This document shows positions 12,001 through 24,000 of a DNA stretch of 64,000 bases, piece after piece. The stretch comes from Undaria pinnatifida. Lineage: Eukaryota; Sar; Phaeophyceae; Laminariales; Alariaceae. The notes beneath the pieces were generated by a model. It saw only the letters and a program-made list of their open reading frames with translations, was not told the origin of the DNA and made no database searches. Each line of letters opens with the position of its first letter. Within the stretch, counting starts at the first letter, position 1. The DNA lies in assembly GCA_012845835.1 (NCBI GenBank), contig JABAKD010000020.1, positions 4,253,243 to 4,317,242 on the forward strand, given 5' to 3'. Both the position numbers and the translations under genes were made by a program.

Positions 12001-15000
12001 GTAGGTACGGTGCTCAGTCCCGAAGGGGCGCGTGGTGAAGTGGTCACACGAATAAGACAAGCGCAGCGGAGGGGTACGCCTCCCCCCACCTCAGCCGCGG
12101 TGGTGGTCGTCGCCATTGTTCCTGGCTAGGCATCTCGCAAAAGCGAGAGAAGCACGGCGTCGGAGTGGTCGGGCTTTGTTTGAGCGTTTTGATGGTGATG
12201 ATCCTACGTTTTGGTTGCTTTGGGTTTGTTTCTCGGGCGCATTGAAGCTTAGTCGTGGGGTTGAACAAGCTGTACAACCGAGGAACGGCGCTGAAAAAAC
12301 AGAGGGGGGGGGGGGGGTGTTCAGTTTTTTCTTGGCGGATCGGGGAGCTCGTACTCGTTCCGTGCGATGAGGGTGCTGCTGTACATGCCGCTTTCCCTCG
12401 TTCTAGACGATTATGTTGCGCCGAGAGAATGAATCGTGTGTCTTTGCTTCCGTCCGGCGACACCACTCGAGGTTCTTTTGGCGAAGGGTACGGGGGGGGT
12501 TTCCCGCTCGTCGAACTGCTTCTTGAACGAAGAGTTTTGAAAAAAAACGTGAACCCTTGGCGGTAAAACCTTCCTTAGCCTCTACTTTTAGTGTCGCCAA
12601 CAAAAAAAAAAAAAAACGAATCATCATTTTAGCCTCTCTTTTGCGACGAAAACATGCGGAAAAAACGTATAAAACTTTGTAAGACAAGGTTTTTCAAAGC
12701 GAGATCCGCTTGCTCATGTCCATGAACCGGTGAGGATTAAATAACCTTAGCCCCACCTTTGCGGCGAAAACGTAAGGAAAGCGAACAGTACCTGGTACCT
12801 GCCATATCGAGAATGTTAATTTTCTGCTCATTGCGGTGAACCGTGGATCCACGGGAGCTAAGCTGCGCCCCCGATGGTTTTGTAAAATGTCGCCGCCAGC
12901 TGGACGTACCTTCCAGGCCTGCAGTTCATCCTCGCCGGGCTCGTGGGGAAAACCGCCGCCTTCTTCGGCGTTCCGGCCATGCGGCTCACGTTAGACGTCC
13001 TTGTGTACATAGGCGTCATCGCCGTGTTCGTGACGAAGGTCGTGGTCCTGCAAGACGCCGGCGTCATCACACCGTGGGAGTTTTTGTGGCTAGGTTATCT
13101 CGTCGGGGCCATATCACAGCAGGTGGATATCGCATGTTTTGACAACTCGGGTAGGGGCGGCGGGGGGGGGGGGGGGGGGGGAGGGGGGGGGGGGAGGGGG
13201 GGGGGGGAGGGGGGGGGGAGGGGCGTTCTCGTTTGCTTCTTGCCTTGGTCATTTCGACGATTGACCACGCTTCCCTTTCGAGACGGATCAACGTTCCTAC
13301 TCCTAATAATAGAGATACATCCGAATTTTGGGTGCTCAGTATACGTTTCTTGACCATGACCATGTATTACACAGCCAAAAAATGTCTGTCTGATCTCGTT
13401 CGTCTTTGGCCGTCTGGGGCCACCATTTTTTTCCGTGGGGAGGGGGTGGAGGAGTGGGATCGTAATCGTCATCGTATCACGTATGCATGGCCGTAGTAGC
13501 CCTTGAGACCATAGCCTCTCCCTTCCCCACGATGCCGGAATGGAGCAGGTCGGGTTTTCCATGAGCAAGGAAATTTGCGTGCACAACGCGGGGGGGGGGG
13601 GGGGGGGGTTATGCTCATCTCTGTGAAACTGAAACCGCGTTTTTTTTTTTTGGGGGGGGGGGGAAACATGACCCGGACCGCGGGTTGCATCAAATGGCTT
13701 TCAAAACCTCGCCGGTAGAGTCGGAGTCGGGTCAGAAGGTGTTCGAGACTTCACGGCACGGGAGTCGGCACGGGTCGGACCAAGAATTTTTCCAAACTGT
13801 CACGGGTCGGGGCAGCACGTCACCTTGACCCAATTTCGACCCGTAAACTGGGAAGAATTCGACCCACCGACGAAAAACCATGAAATGAGCTGCTTGTTGA
13901 AACCAGCGTGGGGGGTGCTTTCCGTGGTGGGAAACGGCTAAACTTTGTACGTAGCCCCCACGAGCCTGGGTGGTGTGTGGATACAGCCTAAACTGTGAAC
14001 TCGTTTTGGCACCCGCCCGGTGTAGTTTGTTCTCCGGTTGGCTGCACGGTTGCATGCGGTAAAGGGGGGGGTACCCCCATCTTCACTAAAGGCACGACGA
14101 AAAACGAAAAAAAAAAAAAAAAAAAACTGGTAACGACTTTACACGGGTTTTTGTTTTGGCGTGCGACAGCTGTAGCTTGCCATTCAATTGTGGATTCACA
14201 ACTCGCAAGATATCAAATATAACAGCACGAAAGGTCAAGTCCGCAGGAGAACAGGATGGGGGGGGGGGTCACTCGCGCGAGCGACCCCGGGCCACTAAAA
14301 ACAACAAAACACGCACACCTTTAATGTGATGCCCCCTCCGTACCGTCGCGTTGGTATGATAGGTAGCAATTATTGGCCGATAAAAACACACACAGAGCTG
14401 AACGACGGAACTTCTTCACCCAAATCTCGTCGAGTTTTCCTGTTGTTTTCGCAGTATTGAATACAGCAGTAGGGGAGGTCCTGCAATAGGACTAAAGGGC
14501 TGATACCGACACAGGCCACCCTTTGCAGGTCTTTCTACTAGGCAGGTTCCACGTTGGCCACTACCTTGTACTGGATAAGCCCTTGTGCTAGTTCCTCACA
14601 CGCCACGGACGAACTGAACAGCGTGCAATTCCTAGAAGCAAAAGACATCATCCCCTTTTTGCTATATGCACATGCCTTCAACGGCATGCGAAACCCCTTG
14701 ATATATTTTCAGAATCTAGATACTACGCCTGCTTAGGCTTCCAGGGCCATACCGTAGCAGTCCCCCGGAAAAGCGGTCGGTAGTGTGGCACAGCAATATG
14801 ACCGCCTTGGAGGGGTAAGCCGGCTTATTCTCCCCCACATTTATGAGTGCAATTCCCCAATCGACCGCCTTATAGAGGGAAGCCGCCTTATTCACCCCAG
14901 ATTTATGAGTGCAATTCCCCAGTCGTTAACGCCAAACGATGTTTGACTCCGCCTTATGAAGGGATACCACATTGCTCGGACCGCCTTGTCGGGGGTGTCC

Positions 15001-18000
15001 CGTACTGCTGTGACGGTTTCCTTGCTATGGGTGTAGTTCTGCGAGAGTTGCTTTGACCGCCTTGTGTCGGGGTGCCGCCTTTTACTCAGACCGCCTTGCG
15101 TCGGGATGTCGCCTTTTACTCATAACGTATGTTTGGCCATCAAGTTGCACTTCTTAGGTCACTAAAGGTGAACTTTTTTTCCGGGCGAGGTGTAGGTGTC
15201 AAGGCATCAAGGTACACCACTTTTTGGCCATCGTGTTTTTCTCTGAATGACTGACTGGCTTGACTCCTCAACCCGAAGATCGTCCAACAGCAAGAAAGAG
15301 GTAAAAACACTTTTTGGCCATTCATTGTGTCATTTTCGTTTTTGACATGTTTTTTTTTCATTCTGGTGTATCATGCCTCAGGCCGTGTTTTTTTTCTTAT
15401 ACATGTACGTAGTTCATCTCGTTTTGCGTTTTTATTTTGTTCAAAACCCAATCCCTTGGTCGAGGCGCAGCGGGATCCTTAAGAAAATCACCCTCAGAAG
15501 GCAAGAAACCTGTGCCGTCTCTACCGCCGTGTAGCGCATGTCGTAGGATACACCTGTGACCAAGGCTATGGCAATGGTGCTCGTAAGAAGGGGGATGTTA
15601 CGACGGTGTTCGTATGATGATGCTAAGATATGATGTTACTATATACATACCCAAATTTTCGCGACCGGATTTGAACTGCCATACTGTCATACTGTCTTAC
15701 TGTCATACTCGCACGAGTGACTCTAAACATACCTCACGGACTAACGCACTTTAGACGGTCTGATTCGCGCAGCGTAGCTTACCACTCCATTGTTGATTTT
15801 CATATCCCAAAGTTTGTCACCACGAAAGCTCTCAAGATCGCAAGAGAACAGGAGGGTCTCACTCGTGCGGGTGGGGGGCTGATAATCACGACTATATAGT
15901 CGTGATTTTAGTCGCGACTATGGGGGCGTTTAGGAGCCGTCCCTGAGTTTCAGGCCTGGCATTTCGCATGCTTCTGTCGCACCCGTCCTCTCCAGCGCGC
16001 CAGCCAACTCCCATAGGCCAACTTGCAACGACAGCGAAGCTCTGCATGCAACTGCGTGTTTGCACCCTACCCCTAGGGGTATTCTAGGACAATTTTTTGG
16101 CAAACTTAGTCGCTGCAGCTCTCACAGCCCTCGACATGCACCAACAGCCTTGTAGCCTCAACCTTCCCCATCCCTAACCCCAACTCATCGCCGAAACCAC
16201 AAACCCGGGGATGGCTCGTAAACGCCCCCGTAGTTATGATTTGAACAACGACTATGAAGCCGCGATTGTCATTCCCCCCACTCGCGCGAGAGACCCCTGA
16301 GCCACTGCAAAAGGAGGCCCGACAAATCACCGCCCTACAGCAGCCTTGTTCCTATGACGCCTTCTACGACAGAGGTGCACCACGTTTTTTTCTTGAATAC
16401 TACCCCTCGATTTGGGAGCTCCAAGACCTCTCTCAAGAGCTGATTTGGAGATACATGAAGACCTGCTTTATCGCGGATGAAAAATCCCATGGCCTATCGG
16501 TACACATCGAGAGTCACGCAAAGAAATGACCTGCTTCTTAGGATTTTGGGTCAGGGAGCGCCGTTGCTCAGAAAACCGTTTCAGGCGAAAGGTGATACCT
16601 CTGTTGTAGCGCACGCGTCCTATGCAAAGTCAGAAACCTCAGGAACGAATCGGTACACCACCAGCTGAAGAAAGAGCCAATGCCACTGGAAGTGCCAACC
16701 GGCGTTTTTCAGTAAGTATTCGTTAGGTACCTAAGACATGGGGTTGTTAAAAATGGGTTGCAAAGACTAAGTTCTTTCCCCCTTCAAATATGCCTGTTTT
16801 TTTTTTCTTTGGGGGGGGGAAGGGAGGGGTGAGGTATACACGCTTTACAAAAGCGCGCATCAATAGTGAAAATAACCTCAGCAGATGCTTGGCGCTCAGT
16901 CACAACCAACCCTTGGGAGGGGTGAGGTATACACACTTTATAAGAGCGCGCATCAATAGTGAAAATAACCTCAGCAGATGCTTGGCGCTCAGCCACAACC
17001 AACCCTTGGGCGTGTATCTATAAAAAACCCTTGCCACATGATACATATATATATATATGCATCTTTTTCTTTTTTTCAAGGTGCGCGAGGTACAGGAAGC
17101 CGGTTCCCTCCGCATGCACTTCTTCAACCCTTGGAACGTTGTCGAAGCCACCACCTTGGCGTCGCTGACGGTGGCGATGGTTTTTCGCGCGTGGGCTTTC
17201 GCCTGCGACGGAAGGGGAGAGGAATACTGCGGCGCGCTGGCCACCGGCTCCACGTCGGTTAGCGACCTCAACGAGGTTTACCTGGCGCAGTACTTTCAGG
17301 CCGCGTCGGCGCCGTTCGTGCTCGGAAAAGTCCTGTTCCTAACCCAGGTGAGATGGGGGAGGGGGAGGGGGAACGCCGCCATTTAGTAATCAGGGCGTTT
17401 GCGGGGGAGGGGAGGGTACCACATTTGGTTGGGCGGGGGGAACATACAGATATATAAATAGAATTGAAGCCGACGAGCGTCACACACATATATATATATA
17501 TATATATAACCCCGAGGCCAACCCAGCTCCAGCTCACGAAACGTAGGCAAAAAACGGGGGGCAAAACAGCACTTACAACCTAGTTGTTTGATGGGTTGGT
17601 TTGATTATAAAAAAAAAAAAAACGGGGCGAAAACGGCTCTTACGAGACACTGCTGTTTCGTGGGTTTGGGTTTTTTGGGTTTTTTGTTGGCCTTGGGTTG
17701 TGACGCAATCGCCGGTTTGCCGGGGGTGCCGCAGATTCTAAGAATTTTCTGAGCTTCCTACCACGAGGAACTATATACGTACTTCGAAGCACCACACTAC
17801 GAAGGGTATCTCTCAGCTTGAGCCCGAAAGCGTCGAGTCCGGAAACATTTTCCATTCGTCCGCGCAACCCGACCAGAACCTCAACCAATCAGAAGGTCAG
17901 AAACTTTTCGACGCGTGCTGCGATAGAGGGGTGCACCACTTTTTTTTCTTCTAATAATACCCCTCAATTTTGGGAGCGCTTTTAAGACCACACCCCCGCC

Positions 18001-21000
18001 AAAACAAAATACCGACTTGAGGATGCGAGGGTCAAAGGTGTTAGAGGTGACCCGGGCTATGGCACCATAAGGGTCACTTTTCAGGCTTTTTGTTTTTTGC
18101 AGTCGTGACTCGGGGTCACTCGCGCGGGTGACCAACCCCCCCCCCCCTGTTCCTTTGTCGGCGGTCTTAAGCTCTCCCTCGTGATGTTTTAATTGTGCGA
18201 TATGAATCCGCAATATGGAATGGAATGGAAAGTCACGCCGCGCCACAAAAATCGCGTCTCCGTGAGGTCCAGAAGTCTACTCGTGCGAAGGGCGAAAATG
18301 TTCCCCCCGTACCCTAGCCTTGGTCAGTGTACGTCCTTGCATGATACTTGATCACACTCCTTCCCCCCCCTTTCCTGTTATGCACTTCTCTCCGCAACCA
18401 CCCCCCACCGCGCCGAACACCCAACCGACCGCCCGCGCCCGCAAACCCTACGCGAATCGTCGAGAGAGAAGATCCATTCCTCCTTAGGGCCGTTGATGCA
18501 TTCCACGTTCGAGATGTTTTGGGATCTGGCCCGCTTCGGCACCCTCATGCTGGTGATAGTCTTGGGCTTTGCCCTAGCTTTCTACGCGATGTTCGGGTCC
18601 ACGTCGGCGCCGCTGCCGAACGGCGGCGAAATTGCTGCATACGACACCTACTACTCGTCATTGCTGACGCTGTTCGGGTCCATGCTGGGTAGCTTCGATT
18701 TTTCGGTGAGACGTGGATTACGAAAGGTGGGGTGACCGGCCGCCGGGGGGGGGGGAGGGAGGGTGTTGGACTGTGGACGTTGGAGTCCGTGCGTGTCTAG
18801 TCCGTGTGCAGTCACTACACGCGTGAATATGGTAAGTATTTTGACCCTTTTGAGGCCCATGTACAGCGATCGAAACGAAAACGATTGTGACTTTTTCACG
18901 AAGAGTCTACGAGTAGTAGCGTGAGCCATCAGTACGAGTAAGACTATGCCCCGCCTGTCCTGTACGACACCCATATATTGATGTACGCCTCGGACTCCGA
19001 CTTTTATCGTCTCCCAATCAGCGGTGCCCGATGATGTAATATCATTTTTCATCGTTAATTTTTTTCCCTCTAAAGCCCCAAACCGGAGAATATTTGATAT
19101 CCCGGGTGGACAAAATTTGTGGCGAGACTACAAGTTTTCATTCCTCCTCGGTTAACCCTTGGGGGGGGGGCGGGCGGGGAATGGGGGCGGAGGCAAATCT
19201 CATCTTGGCCGCTCAGCTAGATGACGTTTTGTGTTGCTCTCTCCAGCAGCAGACTTAACAATGTGACCGACCGACTCTAGGGTAGGATTTTACGCTTTCT
19301 CATTGGCCGCAAGGTCGGAATAGTAGAAAAAAAACTGAAAAGCGGCGCAGCCGCGTTTTTCGCCCGTTTCTGGCCCGTTTAGGGTCCGGGTTGGGGTCAG
19401 GGTTTGGGCTAGGGCTAGGGGTTGGGTTGGGTCTACGCCCGTACCTCGATCCCTCCAGGAAGTGCTTCCTAGCTCGCAAACGCGAGCAGCCCACCGTCCC
19501 AAAGATCCGGGCGACCAGATTTGTTTTAGGTAAGCTCCTCGCCAGTGTGCCGTGTTCGGAACTTTCATCCCTTCGCTATCCAGAGCTTTCTTCGGTCGTC
19601 ATTATACGAAAAATAAGAGAGAAAGAGGAGTGCTGTGACATTTTTTTTTTTTTTTTTTGTATAAAAAATCGTGTTTGCAACCTGCGTGCGCAAAGGTTCC
19701 AGCTGTAGCTCTCGCCAGCAAATACGGAGTCGCGCCGGTGGTTATTTCGTAACCGTGGTCAACCGCTGTGTGCGTTGATGGTGACAAGCAGAGTGGTCGA
19801 CCACACAAAGATTCGGTTCTCGTCGTGGTGTATTGTTTTTCGCTGGCGCGTCCCGGTCGTCGGAGGCGACACGGGAGACGAAGATTTTGGTAACGCGAGG
19901 CTGGAAAGGAGCACCTTTTCTTTTCACCCGCCGGCATGAATTGGAACATTTCTTCGCCAATGCTTCGGCCGTGCGCACGACGTGGGGGCATGGCGTCGCA
20001 TATGAAAAAGTATGATCAAACGGAGACGACACGTGGTCACCCCCCGGTGAAAGTTGACCAGAAACGGAAAAAAAAAAAACTAGCGGGAGATCATGGAGGT
20101 TGGAGCATGTGGCAGGGGACGCAAACCCGCTATTGCCAGGAGGCAGTACTGTTTTGTGGCACACTCTTGTTCGAGGAGCCTGTTGTCTTTGTTGGCCCTC
20201 GCTCATTCACCGGACTCGATGATATGCTTGTTTTGGTGCGTTGTTTGGCACATGGTCTCTGCCCCGCTCAATCCCTGTTTTATTTTTTTCAGTCTGGGTT
20301 TTTCTGGGGGGTTCATCAAGACAAGATGAAAATCCGCCAAAAAAACACATTTAAAAAAACTGGCGAACCGTTGCCTCGAGGTTTATCGTATGATCGATCG
20401 ATTGTAATGTGCGACACAATGCCACCCCCCCCCTTTCAACCAAGCCGGAACCCCGCTAAACCCCTTCCCTCTACCGCCTTCCTGCTCTAGGTACCCCACT
20501 TATCGCGTTGTTGGGAATATCTCGAGGGCCCGCTACGGCGATCGGGGCCTCAAACGTGTCCTACATAATAGTAATTCTAAGTGGTTTGTTCCCCCAAAAC
20601 AAACGCGGTTAAAATTTCCGTTTTATAATGTTGTGTTTTTTTTTTGTGTGTGTGTGTTCTTGTTTTTGTTTTGTGCCCCTTGGCATCGATCGACTGGCCG
20701 CATCTCTACCCAACAACCGGAGAGTAACAGGTGTTCGACGACGCGCCGATGGGAGAGGCCGGTGTCGTCCTCCTGGCTTTTTTCCTGTGCGTGATGAACA
20801 TCACGCTTCTCAACTTGCTGATCGCCATCTTGGCGACCGCGCACGCGAGGGTCGAGGGGAACGCCGACAAAGAGGCGGTTCTCTCCGAGGCTCTCATCAT
20901 CACGCAGTACAGGTAACAATACACTGAGGCCATGAAAATGACCTTCATGTCCATGTAGTCGTACCTATCTATGCATGTATGTATGTATGTATGTATGTAT

Positions 21001-24000
21001 GTATGTATGTATGTATGTATGTATGTATGTATGTATGTATGTATGTATGTATGTATGTATGTATGTATGTATGTATGTATGTATGTATGTATGTATGTAT
21101 GTATGTATGTATGTATGCGCGCGATCGAAATAGCGTCGTTGTACGCAGCTGTGCAAAAAACGACGGCTTTTACCTAAAACTGGAGCTCACAGCGCCGACG
21201 GCTGTTCAAACATTTCATGCAGTAGATCCATCAGCTTCGACAACCGTCTCGTCATGGCATCCGGACAGGCAGTGCCGCATTGATTGATACGAACATATCC
21301 TTCAACTTATTTTCTGCCCACGGGGGGCCGACCCCTCTCTCTTGCTTCACGCGAACGCAGCTGTCTCAAAGTCCCCTTGTGTCCCGTCGACCGCCTGTAT
21401 TCGGTCAAGATTGTTCACCGCTCAAACCTAGGCAGCATGTGCACCCGTGCCCTACGCCTCCCCCTTTTCCACCCCACCTCCCCGTCCCCCTCGACCCAGA
21501 CGGGCCATGCGCCTGGACGCGCTGCCCTCTCCCCTAAACGTTCCGCAGGAGCTCATCTCAACCATTTTCTGGCGACACAGGGAACGTTCTAAGGAACTGT
21601 TCGCACGAGGGGTGTTCTGGCTGATCTCGGGGCCCATAGCGATAGCCGCCACCGCCATCCTCTGGGCGGTGTCGCTTCCGCTAACGCTGGCCTGGGCGGG
21701 CCGCGTTCTTCGGTCGAACGGCACGTCCATGCTGCTCCCGTCTGTGCTTGGCATCAGTTTCAACCTTGGGGTCGCCCCAATGGTTGCCACGTGGCTGTGG
21801 CTTCGGGGCGTGGTGGGCATCTGGCGTCAGGGACACGGAGCAGTGGAGGTGAGGGGTGGGGTGGGGTGGGGTGGGGTAGGGTGGGGTGGGGTAGGAGGGC
21901 GCCGGGAGGACGCGTGATACGATAGATGTATCAAGGTATACCGTTTTTTGGCTACTTTGGTTCTGGGATCATCACGGCGGTCTCGTTAAACCCAACTCGT
22001 CGGGAAAAGCCATTATTATTGTTGTTTTGTTCAATGTTGAGAGTTTTGTACACGAATACCACGGATTTGATCGTCGGATTTGCACCTTCGGATTAACTCT
22101 GCAAGAAAAATCAGTGTTGGCCTTAGAAGAGAGTATAGACCTGTTCGAGCCAACAACTTTGCAGGGGAAAAAATAATAAAAAAGGTGCACCTGCATGATA
22201 CCACAGCATGTGTCGAGGGTATGTAGGATAGGTCACGATGCGCGCTGCGTGTTTTCTGCAAGGAATACACCTCGCGTAACGTTTTTGTTTTCGTTCAAGC
22301 TGTCGCTAGCTAGCGAGTGAGGTAAACTCGCGCAGAAGAACCGTAGCAAACTGTCGTCAACCTTTTGTGCGTAATTTACGCGTTTTGGTGAACGGCGGAA
22401 TAAGCTCGAAAAAAAAAAAAATCGAAGAGCGGGGATGGATCCCTACCGCTTGGCGTCGTTAACCCCTTTACAACTGGAAACCCGTTTTTGGGAACAAAAT
22501 TACTTGGATTTAGTGTGGGGAGGGGTTCGGGGGCTCTAAAGGGGTTAAACGGTTGAAAAAAAGAGTCATCCCATGGTTGGGGGCGGCGGCAGAATTTTCT
22601 GTGAACGCCTTCCTAACACCCCCGAAACGCCGACCCGGTCAACCATTGTATGCGCTATTTCATATATATGTATATATATATATATTTTTTTTTTTCAGCA
22701 CACTTTCACTTTCCAGCTTCTGGACAAGCCGTGGTCACAGGTGTCATCCCTTCTCCTCCCCGGTTCTTGCCTTCAATTTTTATCGCGCATAGGGTTCAGC
22801 AATCCCACTGCTCGTCGATTGTTCATCGAATGTTGCTAACTCACGCTCTCGCGCTTTCCGCAAGTCAATTTGTGCACAAGAAAAAGTCCCAACGAATTTA
22901 TACGAGTATGCACTCGGCGGGGCTCGAACTCACGAAACTGACCTATACCAGGCTCGAGGATAACCTGATACGCCACCGGGGCGACCGGTATTATATATAT
23001 ATATAGCCTTGTAAAGCATATACACGCTCGAGTAAAAAATGTGGAACGAACCGGTAGTTCTTGACCTTCTCACAACCGGCCAGAAAACGTTTTTTTGGAC
23101 CGTGGAAAGGCTAAAAGAACACGATTTTACAGTGGCTGTGCCAAGACCGCAAGGAGTTTTGATGGTCGCGAGGCGAGGCGTGCTGCGATATAAAAGGGTC
23201 GCACGTTTTCGGCCATCTTTTTGTTTTGTTTTGTTTCCTGAATAATGAGGGGGGGGGGGGGGGGAGTCCTTAAACCCAAACAACCATCGGAATGAGCGTT
23301 TATTATTATTTACTTTAGTATTTTTTTTTGCATTTTTTTTTTGACGCGTGCTACGATAGAGGTACTAAGGTATACATTTTTTTGGCAAATAACCACGCTC
23401 CTTGACCTGAAAAAAGCTCGGAATTTTTTCGTTTTTGTCGCAGATTTTTTTTTTTTTTCAATACCTTCGGTCATGGGATTGCGCTTTTTTCATTTTTTTT
23501 TTTTCTCTTCTCTTGAAACATCGTCTTTTTCTTGGGTGGGGGGAGTTTCAGAGCGCTTGAACCTAGGAGCCCATACCGTAGCCATAGAGTTCCGTTCATC
23601 GGATCGTAGTTTTAACAGTTTTTTCTCTAAATCAGTTTTTTGGGGGAGGGGGGGGGGGGGGCATATAGCGGTCTCCTCGAGCGAGGGAGTCGTCCCACGG
23701 TGTAGGAGGTGTTGCATTTTTGGGGGGCGAGACGTGTCTCAAGTGGAGGAAGAACTAAACTACCATGGGTCGGTGTAAAGTTATAGGTGGGGACACAGAG
23801 TGCACCCTGCAGGTGTGCCAATTGAGCAGGTCCTCGGAGAGTACTCACTTTCTTTGCCTTAGTAGAGACGTAGCTTTATTCGATTCCACCAGAGCCCCGG
23901 ATTGCTTCTGGGATCGGAGGCACGTGTCTCCGATCTATTTCCTAACTTTCCCGAATATAGAACGCCAACCATATCATACGAAACCCCTCCAAATGACCTC

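Noticed and set aside
19385..19435. Telomere-like TAGGG repeats
   Set aside because: Only a few degenerate units in a channel-gene intron; not a telomere.
20971..21287. CMYV and HTYI repeat frames
   Set aside because: Translation of the (ATGT)n microsatellite.
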